A stretch of DNA of 64,000 nucleotides from Fen-1364 sp049515135 (lineage in GTDB: Bacteria > Spirochaetota > Spirochaetia > SZUA-6 > Fen-1364), in the NCBI GenBank assembly GCA_049515135.1, contig JBEKUJ010000003.1, positions 248,001-312,000 of the forward strand, written 5' to 3'. Position 1 is the stretch's first letter. Each line of letters starts with the position of its first letter. The notes beneath the pieces are model-generated. The model ran no database searches and had not been told where the DNA came from. It worked only from the letters and a program-made list of their open reading frames with translations. The translations under genes were made by a program, and so were the position numbers. Below, piece by piece: positions 8,453-17,550 of this stretch.

Positions 8453-8863
8453 GTGGAAGGATTCATAGATCGTCTTGCTGAGCTCCTGAGGGCGCTCTTC
8501 GGAAACGAGCAAGACCGTCCAAGGACGCAACGGCCAATCGATCCGGACGTCCAGGCCGCATGGGAAGAGCTGGACGAGTACATGCGTACCGGGGCCAATC
8601 GTTCCGCGGGCACGCGAGACCGCTCGAAGGCCAGGGCTCCGCGTCCGCCTGATGAATCCCTGCGCCGTGACTATGCAAACCTGGAAGTTCCTTTCGGCGC
8701 GGACATCAACCAAGTGCACGCTTCCTATAAACGCCTGATGCTCAAGTACCATCCCGACAAGCATGCCGGAGACCCTGAGAAGCAGAGACTCGCCCTGGAG
8801 ATCGCAAAGAAAATCAACCAGTCCTTCGAGCGCATCAGGAACCATCAGGAAGGACAGGGGTGA
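8453..8863 (+). CDS. Small J-domain (DnaJ-like) protein
   Basis: A 136-residue protein whose C-terminal 65 residues form a J-domain: DYANLEVPFGAD, ASYKRLMLKYHPDKHAGD with the essential HPD tripeptide, and a final helix with KKINQSFERI. The N-terminal half is charged and shows no G/F linker, zinc centre or client-binding domain, so this is a type III J-protein that would stimulate an Hsp70 ATPase for a specific client. It starts at GTG (8453), two bases after the dapF-like stop codon, with GAGGAAGCTG as likely ribosome site. The client is unknown. Confidence 0.87.
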   Translation: MEGFIDRLAELLRALFGNEQDRPRTQRPIDPDVQAAWEELDEYMRTGANRSAGTRDRSKARAPRPPDESLRRDYANLEVPFGADINQVHASYKRLMLKYHPDKHAGDPEKQRLALEIAKKINQSFERIRNHQEGQG

Positions 8864-8906
8864 TCGAGTTGACAGCCCTCCCTTTCCCTCGTATCCTTCG
8901 CAGGAA

Positions 8907-10007
8907 ATGGAGTTGGTAATCGCGCTCACAGGCGCAGGGGTCCTGGCCCTCGTCGTCAGCACAATAGTAACGCCTGTTGTCATCCGCATATCGCACAAAC
9001 GGCAGTGGTTCGACATGCCGAATGAAAGAAAGATTCACACCAGCCCGGTTCCCCGCCTGGGCGGGATCGGGATGTTCGTTGCCTTCATGGTGTCCGCCAT
9101 TGCCGTGCCCATCCTCCTGCCCGTCCTTGCTCCCGGTAGCTGGCCGGTGCGCTACGAGTTGAACCTGATTCCGGTTTTCTTCGGTTTTGCCCTTATCCAC
9201 GCCCTTGGGCTCCTGGATGACTTCCACAACCTTAATGCCCTGCTGAAGTTCATCCTTCAGATAGTGGCAGCGACCCTGGTGACCCTGGGCGGCTTTACCG
9301 TCTCCGCTGTGAACATTCCAGGCGTGGGCGCCGTATCTCTGGGGATCCTGGCATGGCCTGTCACCATCTTCTGGATCATCGCAATCAGCAATGCGGTCAA
9401 CTTCGTTGACGGTCTCGATGGTCTTGCGGGAGGCATTTCAGGAATAGCCGCTCTGGCCCTGGGTATTTCCGCGTTCATGCAGTGGACCGCCACTCCAGCG
9501 TTGATGGCATTTGCCCTGCTGGGGGCCATCCTGGGCTTCATGCTCTTCAACTATCCCCCGGCGCGCATTTTCATGGGAGACTCTGGAGCGCTGTTCCTCG
9601 GATTCACGCTCGCCGTCATCCCTCTTCTGAAAATCCCCGGTTCGACTTCCCTGGGAGACCTGCTTGCGCCTGCAACGGTCCTGGCGGTCCCCATCCTGGA
9701 TGTCGTGGCAGCGATTGTGCGAAGGGTCAGGGAAAAGAGGCCGATCTACTCGCCTGACAAGGAGCATATCCATCACAAGCTCCTTGCCCTCGGCCTCAAG
9801 GACACGATGATCCTCCCTATCATCTATGCTTTCTGCGCCTACGTGGCGGTTGCCAGCGTTGCTTCCATTTTCCTTCCCAGGGTGCAGGCCCTCATACTCT
9901 TCGGCTGCGTTTGGGCAACCAGCATCCTGGCCTACGGGATACTCACCGGTCTTTCGCAGAAAAGGAAGCTCATGCGGGAGGCCAGGCTCGGCGGCAGGCC
10001 TACATAG
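8907..10007 (+). CDS. Polyprenyl-phosphate N-acetylhexosamine-1-phosphate transferase (WecA/TagO/MraY family)
   Basis: A 366-residue polytopic membrane protein with about ten hydrophobic segments. Family motifs are complete: DMPNERKIHTSPVPRLGGIG near the N-terminus, LLDDF, the catalytic NFVDGLDGLAGG, PPARIFMGDSGALFLGF, and KEHIHHKLLALGL. Such enzymes move a sugar-1-phosphate from UDP onto undecaprenyl phosphate at the inner face of the membrane, starting O-antigen, teichoic-acid-like or capsule synthesis. The HIHH segment fits WecA/TagO better than MraY, which transfers MurNAc-pentapeptide. The ATG at 8907 begins the first membrane helix; a longer frame upstream only overlaps the J-protein gene. 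It ends the lysC run. Confidence 0.9.
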   Translation: MELVIALTGAGVLALVVSTIVTPVVIRISHKRQWFDMPNERKIHTSPVPRLGGIGMFVAFMVSAIAVPILLPVLAPGSWPVRYELNLIPVFFGFALIHALGLLDDFHNLNALLKFILQIVAATLVTLGGFTVSAVNIPGVGAVSLGILAWPVTIFWIIAISNAVNFVDGLDGLAGGISGIAALALGISAFMQWTATPALMAFALLGAILGFMLFNYPPARIFMGDSGALFLGFTLAVIPLLKIPGSTSLGDLLAPATVLAVPILDVVAAIVRRVREKRPIYSPDKEHIHHKLLALGLKDTMILPIIYAFCAYVAVASVASIFLPRVQALILFGCVWATSILAYGILTGLSQKRKLMREARLGGRPT

Positions 10008-10080
10008 TCCGGACCGCGCGCAGCGCGGTATCCGGTAGACGAGTCCGCCCGCCTCAGTCGTGCCATTGCCCTGCGTGCTC

Positions 10081-11838
10081 CTAGTCCTCCTCTGCAGGCT
10101 TCAGCTCCTCCGCGGACTCCAGCTCTTCCACAGGCTCCAACTCCTCGACCTCGGTCGCATCGGCCGACTCGGCCCTGCCCTCGAGCTCCTCTTCTGCGGC
10201 GGGGAGCTCCTCGATGGCATCGACCGGCTCCACGCGGCCGGGCAGCCTGCTCTGAGCATGCACGATGGCAGATCCCTCCAATGAATCGGCGGCAGGGGGT
10301 TCGGATCCGAGAAGGGGCTTTTCAGAGTCCGGCGCCCGGCCCTTCGGAAGATTGGCAACGATGGCCGCAACCTGCTCAACTTCCTCCCTCAGTGCCGTGT
10401 TGGAGGCTGTTATTGCCTGGGCGCGCCGGACAGTGTCGGATCCGAGCTCCAGGGCAGCAGAGAGAGCTGACACTGTCTGTGCTGCCCCATCCACGGCAGA
10501 TCCGGAAAGACCTGTAACCGACGCGAGGGCCTGCGACATTCCCTGGAGGTCCCTGCGCAGGACGTCGATGGTGCGGAATGACTCCCGGGCATCGGAGGCG
10601 ACGCGGCGCACCGCGTCCAGCATGATCTGGGCGAGATCAGCGACTTCGGATGCCGAGCGCGCGCTGCGGTCCGCCAGCTTTCGCACCTGCTCTGCAACGA
10701 CGGTGAACCCGCGGCCCGCCTCTCCTGCCCTGGCCGCCTCAATTGCAGCATTGAGGGAAAGCAGCTCCGTCTGATCCGCAACGTCGCCGATCAACGCGAC
10801 AACTTCCTCGATCCTGGAGGTTCGCTCTTCCAGCACGCTGGTGGCATCTATGGCCCGCTGGATTGTCTCCAAAGACGCCTCCACGGTCCTGGCCCCTTCA
10901 CGGGCCGAGATGAGGCTGTTGTCGGCGCTGCGCGCCATTTCCTTCACTGCCTGCGCGACATCGGAAAGTCCGCGGCTGACATCCTTTACGATCTGCGTCT
11001 GGCTGGTGAAGGATTCCTGGACTTTGGCGGCGTTCTCGGCGGCAGCGGGGAAGTCGATGACGACCCTCTCCGTGGCCGCGCGCAGGCGTCCAGCAACCGC
11101 CTCCAGAGAGCTGAGCTTTCGAAGCTGTGCGGCCAGCTCCCCGACCTCCCCGTCCGCTGTCACTTCCGGTGGGGGTGTTGAATCTCCCTGGCTCAGGCCG
11201 CCGCTGAAAACGATGAGCTTTCTCAGGTCACGGCGGATTGACAAAAGGGCCCAGAATGTGAAGCCGAAAAGTGAGATGGCTCCAAGAACGGCAAAAGAGG
11301 CAAAAAGGACCGTAAGCGTCCTGCCCATGCCGGCGTTCGCCTGGTCGAACAGGCGCATGATCCTTGTAAAGTCGGAAAGCACCCTTTCCGTTGCAAGGCC
11401 GAAGCTTCCCAGAGCGCCCGGGGAGCCGGCCGCGCCGGCGCCTGTGACAGCGTTCACCGCGCCCTGCAGCGTCTGGGACCACCCGGGACTCATGACGTCC
11501 TGCAGGTTCCTGGCGGCTTCCTTCAGCTCGGCCGGATAGAGGATGGACCCGTTCATGGAGGAAAGCGCGGCGGCCAGCATGCTGTCGATCTCGAGGGCTG
11601 AAGCGGAAATCTGCCGGAGGCGCTTCACCTGTCCGGCGGGGTCTGCGCCCGCGGCAAGCACCTGGAGGCTGGCGGAGATGTCGCTCACACGCTGGGCAGC
11701 GCCCGCGAAGAGACCGGCATCCCTCTCCACGATCCCGTCCGTGGCTGCGCCGGCGGCAAAGCAGATCCCCAGGACAGCCATGGTGGCAACAAGCAGCACG
11801 GTGCCGCCGATCAGCCTCGCCATGATGGACTGTTTCAT
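10081..11838 (-). CDS. Methyl-accepting chemotaxis protein with acidic C-terminal tail
   Basis: A 585-residue chemoreceptor. A membrane helix near residues 7-32 and a second near 180-200 flank a modest helical periplasmic sensor. After a HAMP-like linker comes the methyl-accepting signalling domain, with the hairpin tip read as IGDVADQTELLSLNAAIEAARAGE and GRGFTVVAEQVRKLAD. The last 50-60 residues are a low-complexity glutamate/alanine tail made of imperfect EELE/PVEE/SAEE units instead of a CheR-tethering pentapeptide. It overlaps the upstream sigma-54 activator gene by 4 bp, an unusual partner for a chemoreceptor. The signal it senses is unknown. Confidence 0.92.
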   Translation of the reverse strand: MKQSIMARLIGGTVLLVATMAVLGICFAAGAATDGIVERDAGLFAGAAQRVSDISASLQVLAAGADPAGQVKRLRQISASALEIDSMLAAALSSMNGSILYPAELKEAARNLQDVMSPGWSQTLQGAVNAVTGAGAAGSPGALGSFGLATERVLSDFTRIMRLFDQANAGMGRTLTVLFASFAVLGAISLFGFTFWALLSIRRDLRKLIVFSGGLSQGDSTPPPEVTADGEVGELAAQLRKLSSLEAVAGRLRAATERVVIDFPAAAENAAKVQESFTSQTQIVKDVSRGLSDVAQAVKEMARSADNSLISAREGARTVEASLETIQRAIDATSVLEERTSRIEEVVALIGDVADQTELLSLNAAIEAARAGEAGRGFTVVAEQVRKLADRSARSASEVADLAQIMLDAVRRVASDARESFRTIDVLRRDLQGMSQALASVTGLSGSAVDGAAQTVSALSAALELGSDTVRRAQAITASNTALREEVEQVAAIVANLPKGRAPDSEKPLLGSEPPAADSLEGSAIVHAQSRLPGRVEPVDAIEELPAAEEELEGRAESADATEVEELEPVEELESAEELKPAEED

Positions 11839-13181
11839 AGGCCATACTCCTCGATCTTGCGGTGGAGCGTCTTGCGTCCGATGCCAAGGATCTCTGCGGT
11901 GCGGCTTTTGTTGCCGCCTTCCCTGCCCAGGGTGGTCCGGATCACTTCCTTCTCCACTTCTGCCAGCGACGTCCCAACGGGGACCCGCAGGTAGTCATCC
12001 GTCCCGGTGTCACCGCGCACGTTGGGAGGAAGGTCTTCCATGGTAATCATGGAGCCCTTGCAGAGAACCACCGCGCTCTCTAGTGAGTTGCGAAGCTGCC
12101 TGACGTTTCCCGGCCACGAATAGTTGTACAGCGCAAGGCGCGCCTTTGGGTCGATGCCGTCGATGTTCTTGCCGTTCTCCTGGCAGAACTCCCTCAGAAA
12201 CGACGCCGCAAGAAGGGGGATGTCCTCCTTGCGCTCTCGAAGCGGCGGGATGTGGATGTTGACAACGTTGAGCCGATAGTAGAGGTCTTCCCGGAACGAG
12301 CCGGCCGCAATGGCAGCCTTGAGGTCCCTGTTTGTGGCGGCAATGAGGCGGACGTCTACCTCGATTGTCTCCTCCCCGCCCACGCGTTCGAACTTCTTCT
12401 CTTCCAGTACCCGCAGGAGCTTGATCTGCACGTTCTGGTTGATCTCTCCGATCTCATCCAGAAACAGCGTTCCCAGATGCGCAAGCTCGAACCTTCCCCT
12501 CTTTCTCGTGATGGCCCCCGTGAACGCCCCCTTCTCGTGGCCGAACAGCTCGCTCTCCAGCAGGGTCTCCGAGAGCGCCGCGCAGTGGACCTTGATGAAG
12601 GGCTTGTCCTTGCGCGGCGAGTTGTAGTGGAGAGCCTCGGCGATCATCTCCTTTCCCGAGCCGCTTTCCCCGGTGATAAGGACGGAGGACCGTGACGGGG
12701 CCACTTGCCGGACCATCTCGAAGACCTGCTTCATCTCGGCGCTCTTGCCGATGATGCTGGCGAACTGGCTCCTGCGCTCCAGCTCCTCCTGCATTGCGCG
12801 GTTCTGCAGGGCGAGCTCGCGGTTGGAGAGGGCGCGCTTTGCCATGAGGGAAAGCCGATCCAGGTTGACCGGTTTGGTCAGGAAGTCGTACGCGCCGTCA
12901 TGCATTGCCTGGACTGCGGACTCGATTGTTCCATGCCCGGTCAGAATGATGACGGGAACCGTGGGGAACTGTGAGGAGATGTCGCGCAGCAGCTCTTCCC
13001 CCGACATGTGGGGCATCTTGAGGTCCGTGATCACAAGGTCGATGTCCCCCTTGGTGACGGCATCCCATGCATCCCTGCCGTCGGCGGCCAGGACCACGTC
13101 GTAGCCGTCCAGCGTCAGGGCCTCGCGCAGGCCTTCACGGATGTTCTTTTCATCGTCAGCAACGAGGATGGTGAGCTTCAT
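11835..13181 (-). CDS. Sigma-54-dependent response regulator (NtrC/AtoC family)
   Basis: A 448-residue three-domain activator. The receiver (1-120) has the acidic pocket ADDE, the phospho-acceptor in VITDLKMPHMSG and the lysine in TKPVN. The AAA+ domain (about 145-380) has Walker A GESGSGKEM, the sigma-54 contact loop GAFTGA, and Walker B FLDEIGE. The C-terminal Fis-type helix-turn-helix ends with GGNKSRTAEILGIGRKTLHRKIEEYGL. It activates sigma-54 promoters when phosphorylated. It overlaps the histidine kinase gene upstream and the chemoreceptor gene downstream by 4 bp each, so the kinase is its obvious partner. Target promoters are not evident here. Confidence 0.96.
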   Translation of the reverse strand: MKLTILVADDEKNIREGLREALTLDGYDVVLAADGRDAWDAVTKGDIDLVITDLKMPHMSGEELLRDISSQFPTVPVIILTGHGTIESAVQAMHDGAYDFLTKPVNLDRLSLMAKRALSNRELALQNRAMQEELERRSQFASIIGKSAEMKQVFEMVRQVAPSRSSVLITGESGSGKEMIAEALHYNSPRKDKPFIKVHCAALSETLLESELFGHEKGAFTGAITRKRGRFELAHLGTLFLDEIGEINQNVQIKLLRVLEEKKFERVGGEETIEVDVRLIAATNRDLKAAIAAGSFREDLYYRLNVVNIHIPPLRERKEDIPLLAASFLREFCQENGKNIDGIDPKARLALYNYSWPGNVRQLRNSLESAVVLCKGSMITMEDLPPNVRGDTGTDDYLRVPVGTSLAEVEKEVIRTTLGREGGNKSRTAEILGIGRKTLHRKIEEYGL

Positions 13182-14344
13182 TGCGCCTCCCCCTTGTAGT
13201 CGATGAGGATCTTCTCTTTCTGAGGCACAGGCAGGGAGATGCTGACAGTGGTCCCCTCACCCTCGCGGGAGTTCACAGAGATGTCGCCGAAGTGTTCCTT
13301 CACGATCTTGAACACGATTGTCAGCCCAAGCCCCGTTCCGAACGGCTTGGTGGTGAAATACGGCTCGAATATCTTGTCCATGATCTGTTCCGAGATGCCG
13401 CTGCCGGTGTCCGAGATGCGGATGAGCACCTCGTTTCCCGACCGTCGGGTTTCCAGGCGCAGCACGCCTCCGTCCGGCATCGCTGCAACGGCGTTCTTGA
13501 TGAGATTCAAAAGGGACTGCTTGATGAACCGGGCGTCGATGCGAAGGATGGGCACAGCAGAGGAGAGGCTCGACTCCACCTTCACGCCGGCCTGGTCCAG
13601 TTCCGGCCGAACGAAATCCAGGAGCTCCGTGATGACGGCGTTGATGTCGCCGTCCTCCAGGCGTGTGTCCATTGGCTTCACGGCAAAGAGGAAGTCAACA
13701 ACGATGCGATTGAGCCTGTCTACTTCCTCTCCGATCACGGCCAGGTGCTGCGCGATCTCCTTCTGGTCGATGCACTCCCTCCCGGCGATCTTTTTCTGGA
13801 TGAGCTGCAGATGAATCCCCATTGACCCCAGAGGATTCTTGATCTCGTGCGCCACGCCCGCGGCAAGCGTTGTAAGAGACGCCAGGCTCTCCGCCCTTCG
13901 CAGCCTGGCTTCCTTGGAGCGTTTCTCCGTCACGTCCTCTATGTGTACGACGTTCCCCTGGACGCTCCCCTCGCTCACAAGGGGCAGGATGCTGACAGAG
14001 ACGATGCGGGGAGAGCCGTCTCCCAGGGTGAACTCCCTGTCCGAAACCTTCTCCTGCCCGCGGAGCTTCGCTGAGAAGAACTCAGCCAGGTCCCTGTCCG
14101 CCAGGCAATCCCAGAGCGGCCTGTTCCCCGGGTCATCTCCTTCGAAGGGGAACAGCCTCTCGGCTGACTTGTTGTGAAGCATGAGCCGATGGTCTCTGTC
14201 AGTGACGACTATCCCGTCCGTCATTGAATCCAGGAGCATCCCCAGCAGGTCGTTTTCCTCTGAAATCCTCACGATGAGGGCGCGGATCTGCGCGGTATCC
14301 ATCTTGCCCAGCCTGTCCAGCGCCTTCTGGATGAACTTCCTCAT
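13178..14344 (-). CDS. Cytoplasmic PAS-domain histidine kinase
   Basis: A 388-residue kinase with no membrane helix. A PAS domain (about 35-150; MTDGIVVTDRDHRLMLHNKSAE) is followed by the dimerisation helix with the phospho-accepting histidine in AGVAHEIKNPLGSMG, then an ATPase domain with N box LLNLIKNAVAAMP, G1 DTGSGIS, F box FEPYFTTKPFG and G2 GTGLGLTIVFKI. It is AtoS/NtrB-like and should phosphorylate the overlapping sigma-54 activator. It overlaps the DNA polymerase delta' gene upstream by 4 bp. A soluble PAS sensor suggests an internal metabolic or redox cue. Confidence 0.95.
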   Translation of the reverse strand: MRKFIQKALDRLGKMDTAQIRALIVRISEENDLLGMLLDSMTDGIVVTDRDHRLMLHNKSAERLFPFEGDDPGNRPLWDCLADRDLAEFFSAKLRGQEKVSDREFTLGDGSPRIVSVSILPLVSEGSVQGNVVHIEDVTEKRSKEARLRRAESLASLTTLAAGVAHEIKNPLGSMGIHLQLIQKKIAGRECIDQKEIAQHLAVIGEEVDRLNRIVVDFLFAVKPMDTRLEDGDINAVITELLDFVRPELDQAGVKVESSLSSAVPILRIDARFIKQSLLNLIKNAVAAMPDGGVLRLETRRSGNEVLIRISDTGSGISEQIMDKIFEPYFTTKPFGTGLGLTIVFKIVKEHFGDISVNSREGEGTTVSISLPVPQKEKILIDYKGEAQ

Positions 14345-15594
14345 GAGAGGGCCCCCGTCCCTTGTTCCGCGGTCTCGCGGCGGGCTGTCTCTCTCATGCG
14401 AAGGTACAGGGCCTCCACCGCGGAAGCAGGGCTCATGTTGAACGTCTCGATCCTCATGAGGCTTTCCCGCACCGCGGCCGTCCAGTCCTCCAGCACTTCC
14501 AGCGCAACGGTCCTTGAGCGAAGAGGACCCTGGAAGCGCAAGGTCAGCTCCTCCAGGAAGGAAACCACAGCCTCTTTCTGGCTTTTCTCCCTCGAAGACC
14601 GGCGGTCCGATGGGAGGATGTCCGCAAGCTCTGCCAGCACGTCACCGTCTGGTTCCTCAGTGCTCAGCACTGCTTCCATGAACCGGCGGGACAGCTGGGC
14701 AAGCTTTTCAGGGTTGATCTCCTTCCACGCAAGGAAGAAAGGCCGAAGCCCCTCGAAACGCCCGGCCTCCTCGCGGAAAATTCTGACCAGGACTTCCGAT
14801 TCTTCTGCCTGACTCCTCTGCTCGAACGGGTATGGCCGCAGGCGCGACTGGATGGTCGGAATGATGGCCGCCCTCCGGGTGGAGAGCGCCATGAAATGCA
14901 CGGCCCCGGGAGGCTCCTCAAGAAGCTTCAGGACGGCATTCCGTGCCGAATCCTGCATCCTGTCCACGTTCTCCAGTATCGCGACCTTCCGGGAGTCTCC
15001 TGCGGTGATGTGAGCCCATGCGGCAAGCCGCCGTATCTGGCCAATGGAAATGGCCTCCCCTCTGCCCATCCCGGCAAGCTGGGCGCACGCGGAAATGATC
15101 TCCTCCAGGACTGCGGCAAGCTTCTTTTCCGCCGGAAGCTCCCGTCCCGGCTCCAGCTCAAGGAGCATCTCCTCGATGTCCGCCACCTTTTCCTGGGCGG
15201 CCTTCACCCGTGGCTCCTCCGCGTCCCACACAACGGTGTCAAACCTGCGCGTGAGCTTACGTACAGAGCGCAGAAAAAGATAGCGGGAAGGCTGCTTGCG
15301 GTTGCGCAGGAGCGAGTCAGCGCACGCCGCGATCTCCACGTCCCAGTAGCGCGAACCCAGCATTACAGTATGGGGATGGGACAGCTCCTTCTGGCTTCGA
15401 CAGGAGGCGCAATCACAGGTCCATTCCCCGGTTCCCAGCCGGCAGGTGAGCACTCGCGCGGCTTCCAGGGCCGCTGACAGCTTCCCGCTGTAGGACGGGC
15501 CGAAAAAAAGCGCGGACCGGGGGAAAATTCCGCGGGTCAGCTCGGTGCGCAGAGTCTGCATTGTTCCCTGCTGGCCGATGATATTCTCGAACAT
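14341..15594 (-). CDS. holB: DNA polymerase III clamp-loader subunit delta'
   Basis: A 417-residue AAA+ clamp-loader protein. It starts IIGQQ and has a degenerate P-loop (GPSYSGKLSAA) and a four-cysteine zinc module (TCDCASC with an earlier cysteine at RVLTC). The sensor/arginine region is VAILENVDRMQDSARNAVLKLLEEPPG followed by QSRLRPY. The usual SRC motif reads SRL. A non-functional P-loop is typical of delta', which acts as the stator that loads the sliding clamp. An insertion rich in charged residues (about 135-190) is not typical. It begins within the murG stop codon (TGATG) and is followed with overlap by the histidine kinase. Confidence 0.85.
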   Translation of the reverse strand: MFENIIGQQGTMQTLRTELTRGIFPRSALFFGPSYSGKLSAALEAARVLTCRLGTGEWTCDCASCRSQKELSHPHTVMLGSRYWDVEIAACADSLLRNRKQPSRYLFLRSVRKLTRRFDTVVWDAEEPRVKAAQEKVADIEEMLLELEPGRELPAEKKLAAVLEEIISACAQLAGMGRGEAISIGQIRRLAAWAHITAGDSRKVAILENVDRMQDSARNAVLKLLEEPPGAVHFMALSTRRAAIIPTIQSRLRPYPFEQRSQAEESEVLVRIFREEAGRFEGLRPFFLAWKEINPEKLAQLSRRFMEAVLSTEEPDGDVLAELADILPSDRRSSREKSQKEAVVSFLEELTLRFQGPLRSRTVALEVLEDWTAAVRESLMRIETFNMSPASAVEALYLRMRETARRETAEQGTGALS

Positions 15595-16739
15595 CAGGCC
15601 ATCCTTCCCCGGATAAGCCTGGCTATAGCTTCTGCGGCGTCGCCCCTGCTCATGGACCGCGCCTGCGCGGCCATCCGGGAAAGTCTTTGCGGGTTCCCAA
15701 GGAGAGAATCAACTGCGGAGAGGAAGGATTCCGCAGTTGCCTGCTCCTCCTTCAGCACCGTGGCTGCGCCGGCTTTGCTGAAAACCTCGGCGTTGCGAAG
15801 CTGGTCTCCCCTGCTCCCACGGGAAGGAAGCGGGATCAGGATCATTGGCTTCCCGATTGCTGCCAGCTCCGAAAGCGTATTCGCGCCCGACCGGCATACC
15901 ACAAGGTCCGCAGCCGCCATGATGTCAGGCAGCCCGTTGCTGATGAAAGGAGCAGTAACGTAGCGCGGGAGCCGTGAGGGAGCGAACTCCTTCTCCCCCA
16001 TCTGGTGCATAACGAAGCACGTCTTCACCATCCTGTCCACGACCGTGGAGACAAGGGAGTTGATGAAGGAAGAGCCCAGGCTTCCTCCCATGACCAGGAT
16101 AAGCGGCGTGCCGGGACCGCATCCTACGAGCTTGCGCCCCCGCGCGGCGTCCCCGGCGGCAAGCGCCCGGCGGACCGGGTTTCCCGTCACGACCGCCTTT
16201 TCACGGTAGCGCGGGGGAAGAAAATCGATGGTTTCCGGGAACGAGACGAAGACCCTCTCGCAGAAACGCAGGTTTATCCGCGTGGCAAGGCCGGGGTCGA
16301 AATCTGATTCATGAGTGAAGGCCGGGATCCCGCGCAGCCGGGCGGCCACCACCGGCGGCACGCTCACGAACCCTCCCTTTGAAAAAAGCAGCGAAGGCTG
16401 CGCCCTGCGCAGGATCCGCAAGGCCGCGAAGATGCCGGCAAGAACGCGCGCCACGTCCGTAACGTTCCGAAGGGATACATAGCGGCGGAGCTTGCCCGCG
16501 GGGATCCCGTGAAACTCGATTCCGGCATCACGCACCAGCTTCCCCTCCACGCCGTTCGTGGAGCCGATCCAGAGCACCCGACAGTCCAGATGCTCGGCAA
16601 CGGCGATTCCCGGAAAGACGTGACCCGCCGTACCTCCGCCCGTGATGGCAACGACATGCGCCTCACGGGCCGTCGCAGCAGAGGCCGTGGCACGCGCGGC
16701 GGTCCCGACAGCTTTGAAGCTTGCCTGACCAGTGCCCAT
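15594..16739 (-). CDS. murG: UDP-N-acetylglucosamine--undecaprenyl-PP-MurNAc-pentapeptide GlcNAc transferase
   Basis: A 381-residue GT28 glycosyltransferase. Visible are the first glycine loop ITGGGTAGHVFPGIAVAEHL, IEFHGIPAGKLRRY, the HESDFDPG segment (HEQNxxPG in many MurG), the second loop VMGGSLGSSFIN, and the UDP-GlcNAc region AADLVVCRSGANTLSELAAIGKPMILIPLPSRGSRGDQLRNAE. It converts lipid I to lipid II at the inner membrane face. The first 28 residues are an alanine-rich extension lacking in most MurG; a later start is possible. It is the first gene of the murG-holB-kinase-activator-chemoreceptor run. Confidence 0.95.
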   Translation of the reverse strand: MGTGQASFKAVGTAARATASAATAREAHVVAITGGGTAGHVFPGIAVAEHLDCRVLWIGSTNGVEGKLVRDAGIEFHGIPAGKLRRYVSLRNVTDVARVLAGIFAALRILRRAQPSLLFSKGGFVSVPPVVAARLRGIPAFTHESDFDPGLATRINLRFCERVFVSFPETIDFLPPRYREKAVVTGNPVRRALAAGDAARGRKLVGCGPGTPLILVMGGSLGSSFINSLVSTVVDRMVKTCFVMHQMGEKEFAPSRLPRYVTAPFISNGLPDIMAAADLVVCRSGANTLSELAAIGKPMILIPLPSRGSRGDQLRNAEVFSKAGAATVLKEEQATAESFLSAVDSLLGNPQRLSRMAAQARSMSRGDAAEAIARLIRGRMA

Positions 16740-16758
16740 AGTGTAGTTTCACCATACC

Positions 16759-17538
16759 ATGAGACTTGTGCTGCTAGCAATCCAGATGCTGATCCTCCTC
16801 TCCCGTGCAGGCGCTGAAGACCCCCTGTCACGGTATTTTCCCCAGCCTGAGCTGGACAAGCTGCGCGCCGGGGAAGTCCTCTCCGCCAGCCTGTCGGAGG
16901 ACTACGGTCTGACGCTCCTCCCCGCAATCGCTAGCGGTGATTCAATAGCCGCCGATGTCAAGGGCAGAAAGCCGAGCATCGGTGTGGAGATGAGCAGCAT
17001 CATCTCCGGGCTGCCGCAGCAGATGGACACCCAGGAGGGCTGGCTCCTCCTGTACAACAGCCTGCACGCAGTGAGCACCATGAAGGGCATTCCCTATTAC
17101 TCCGTCACCCGAGGAAGCACCCACGTGCTTTTCACGGACTCTTATGTCATAGACTCCGCGGAGAAAAGGAATCGCATGGCTGATCCCCTTTTCAGCGAAA
17201 TCCCGACGGAAGACAGCATCTTCACGTTCCAGGAGGACGGCACGTTCGGCAAGAACGTCTATGAGGAGAGCTTCTCGTTCAAGGAAGATCACCTCCTGGT
17301 AAAGATGGACAACCTCACGACGATTTCCTTCCTGTTCCTGCCATTGATCCAGCCGCGCAACCTGGTGAGCCGGGTTGCCCTCATTCCAAGCGGCAACGGC
17401 GTCGTGTTCTACGGAGTGTCATGCCTCACGACGTCCTTTCCTCTGGGGGACCGTCACAGCAGGGAAGAGTCGCTGAAGAATCGTCTGACGGCAATAGCCA
17501 ACTGGCTGAAGGCGCGTCTGAGCGGCGAGGCGCAGTAG
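16759..17538 (+). CDS. Exported protein of unknown function
   Basis: A 259-residue protein with a cleavable signal peptide (MRLVLLAIQMLILLSRAGAED, likely cut after AGA). The mature part is mixed alpha/beta with no cysteine pattern or catalytic motif that I recognise. Segments such as SLSEDYGLTLLP, EGWLLLYNSLHAVSTMKGIPYYS and NGVVFYGVSCLTTSFP recall conserved secreted proteins of spirochaetes of unknown function; this resemblance is from memory. It is divergent from murG with only 19 bp between start codons and convergent with the GGDEF gene. Confidence 0.7.
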   Translation: MRLVLLAIQMLILLSRAGAEDPLSRYFPQPELDKLRAGEVLSASLSEDYGLTLLPAIASGDSIAADVKGRKPSIGVEMSSIISGLPQQMDTQEGWLLLYNSLHAVSTMKGIPYYSVTRGSTHVLFTDSYVIDSAEKRNRMADPLFSEIPTEDSIFTFQEDGTFGKNVYEESFSFKEDHLLVKMDNLTTISFLFLPLIQPRNLVSRVALIPSGNGVVFYGVSCLTTSFPLGDRHSREESLKNRLTAIANWLKARLSGEAQ

Positions 17539-17550
17539 AGGGACAGGCGC

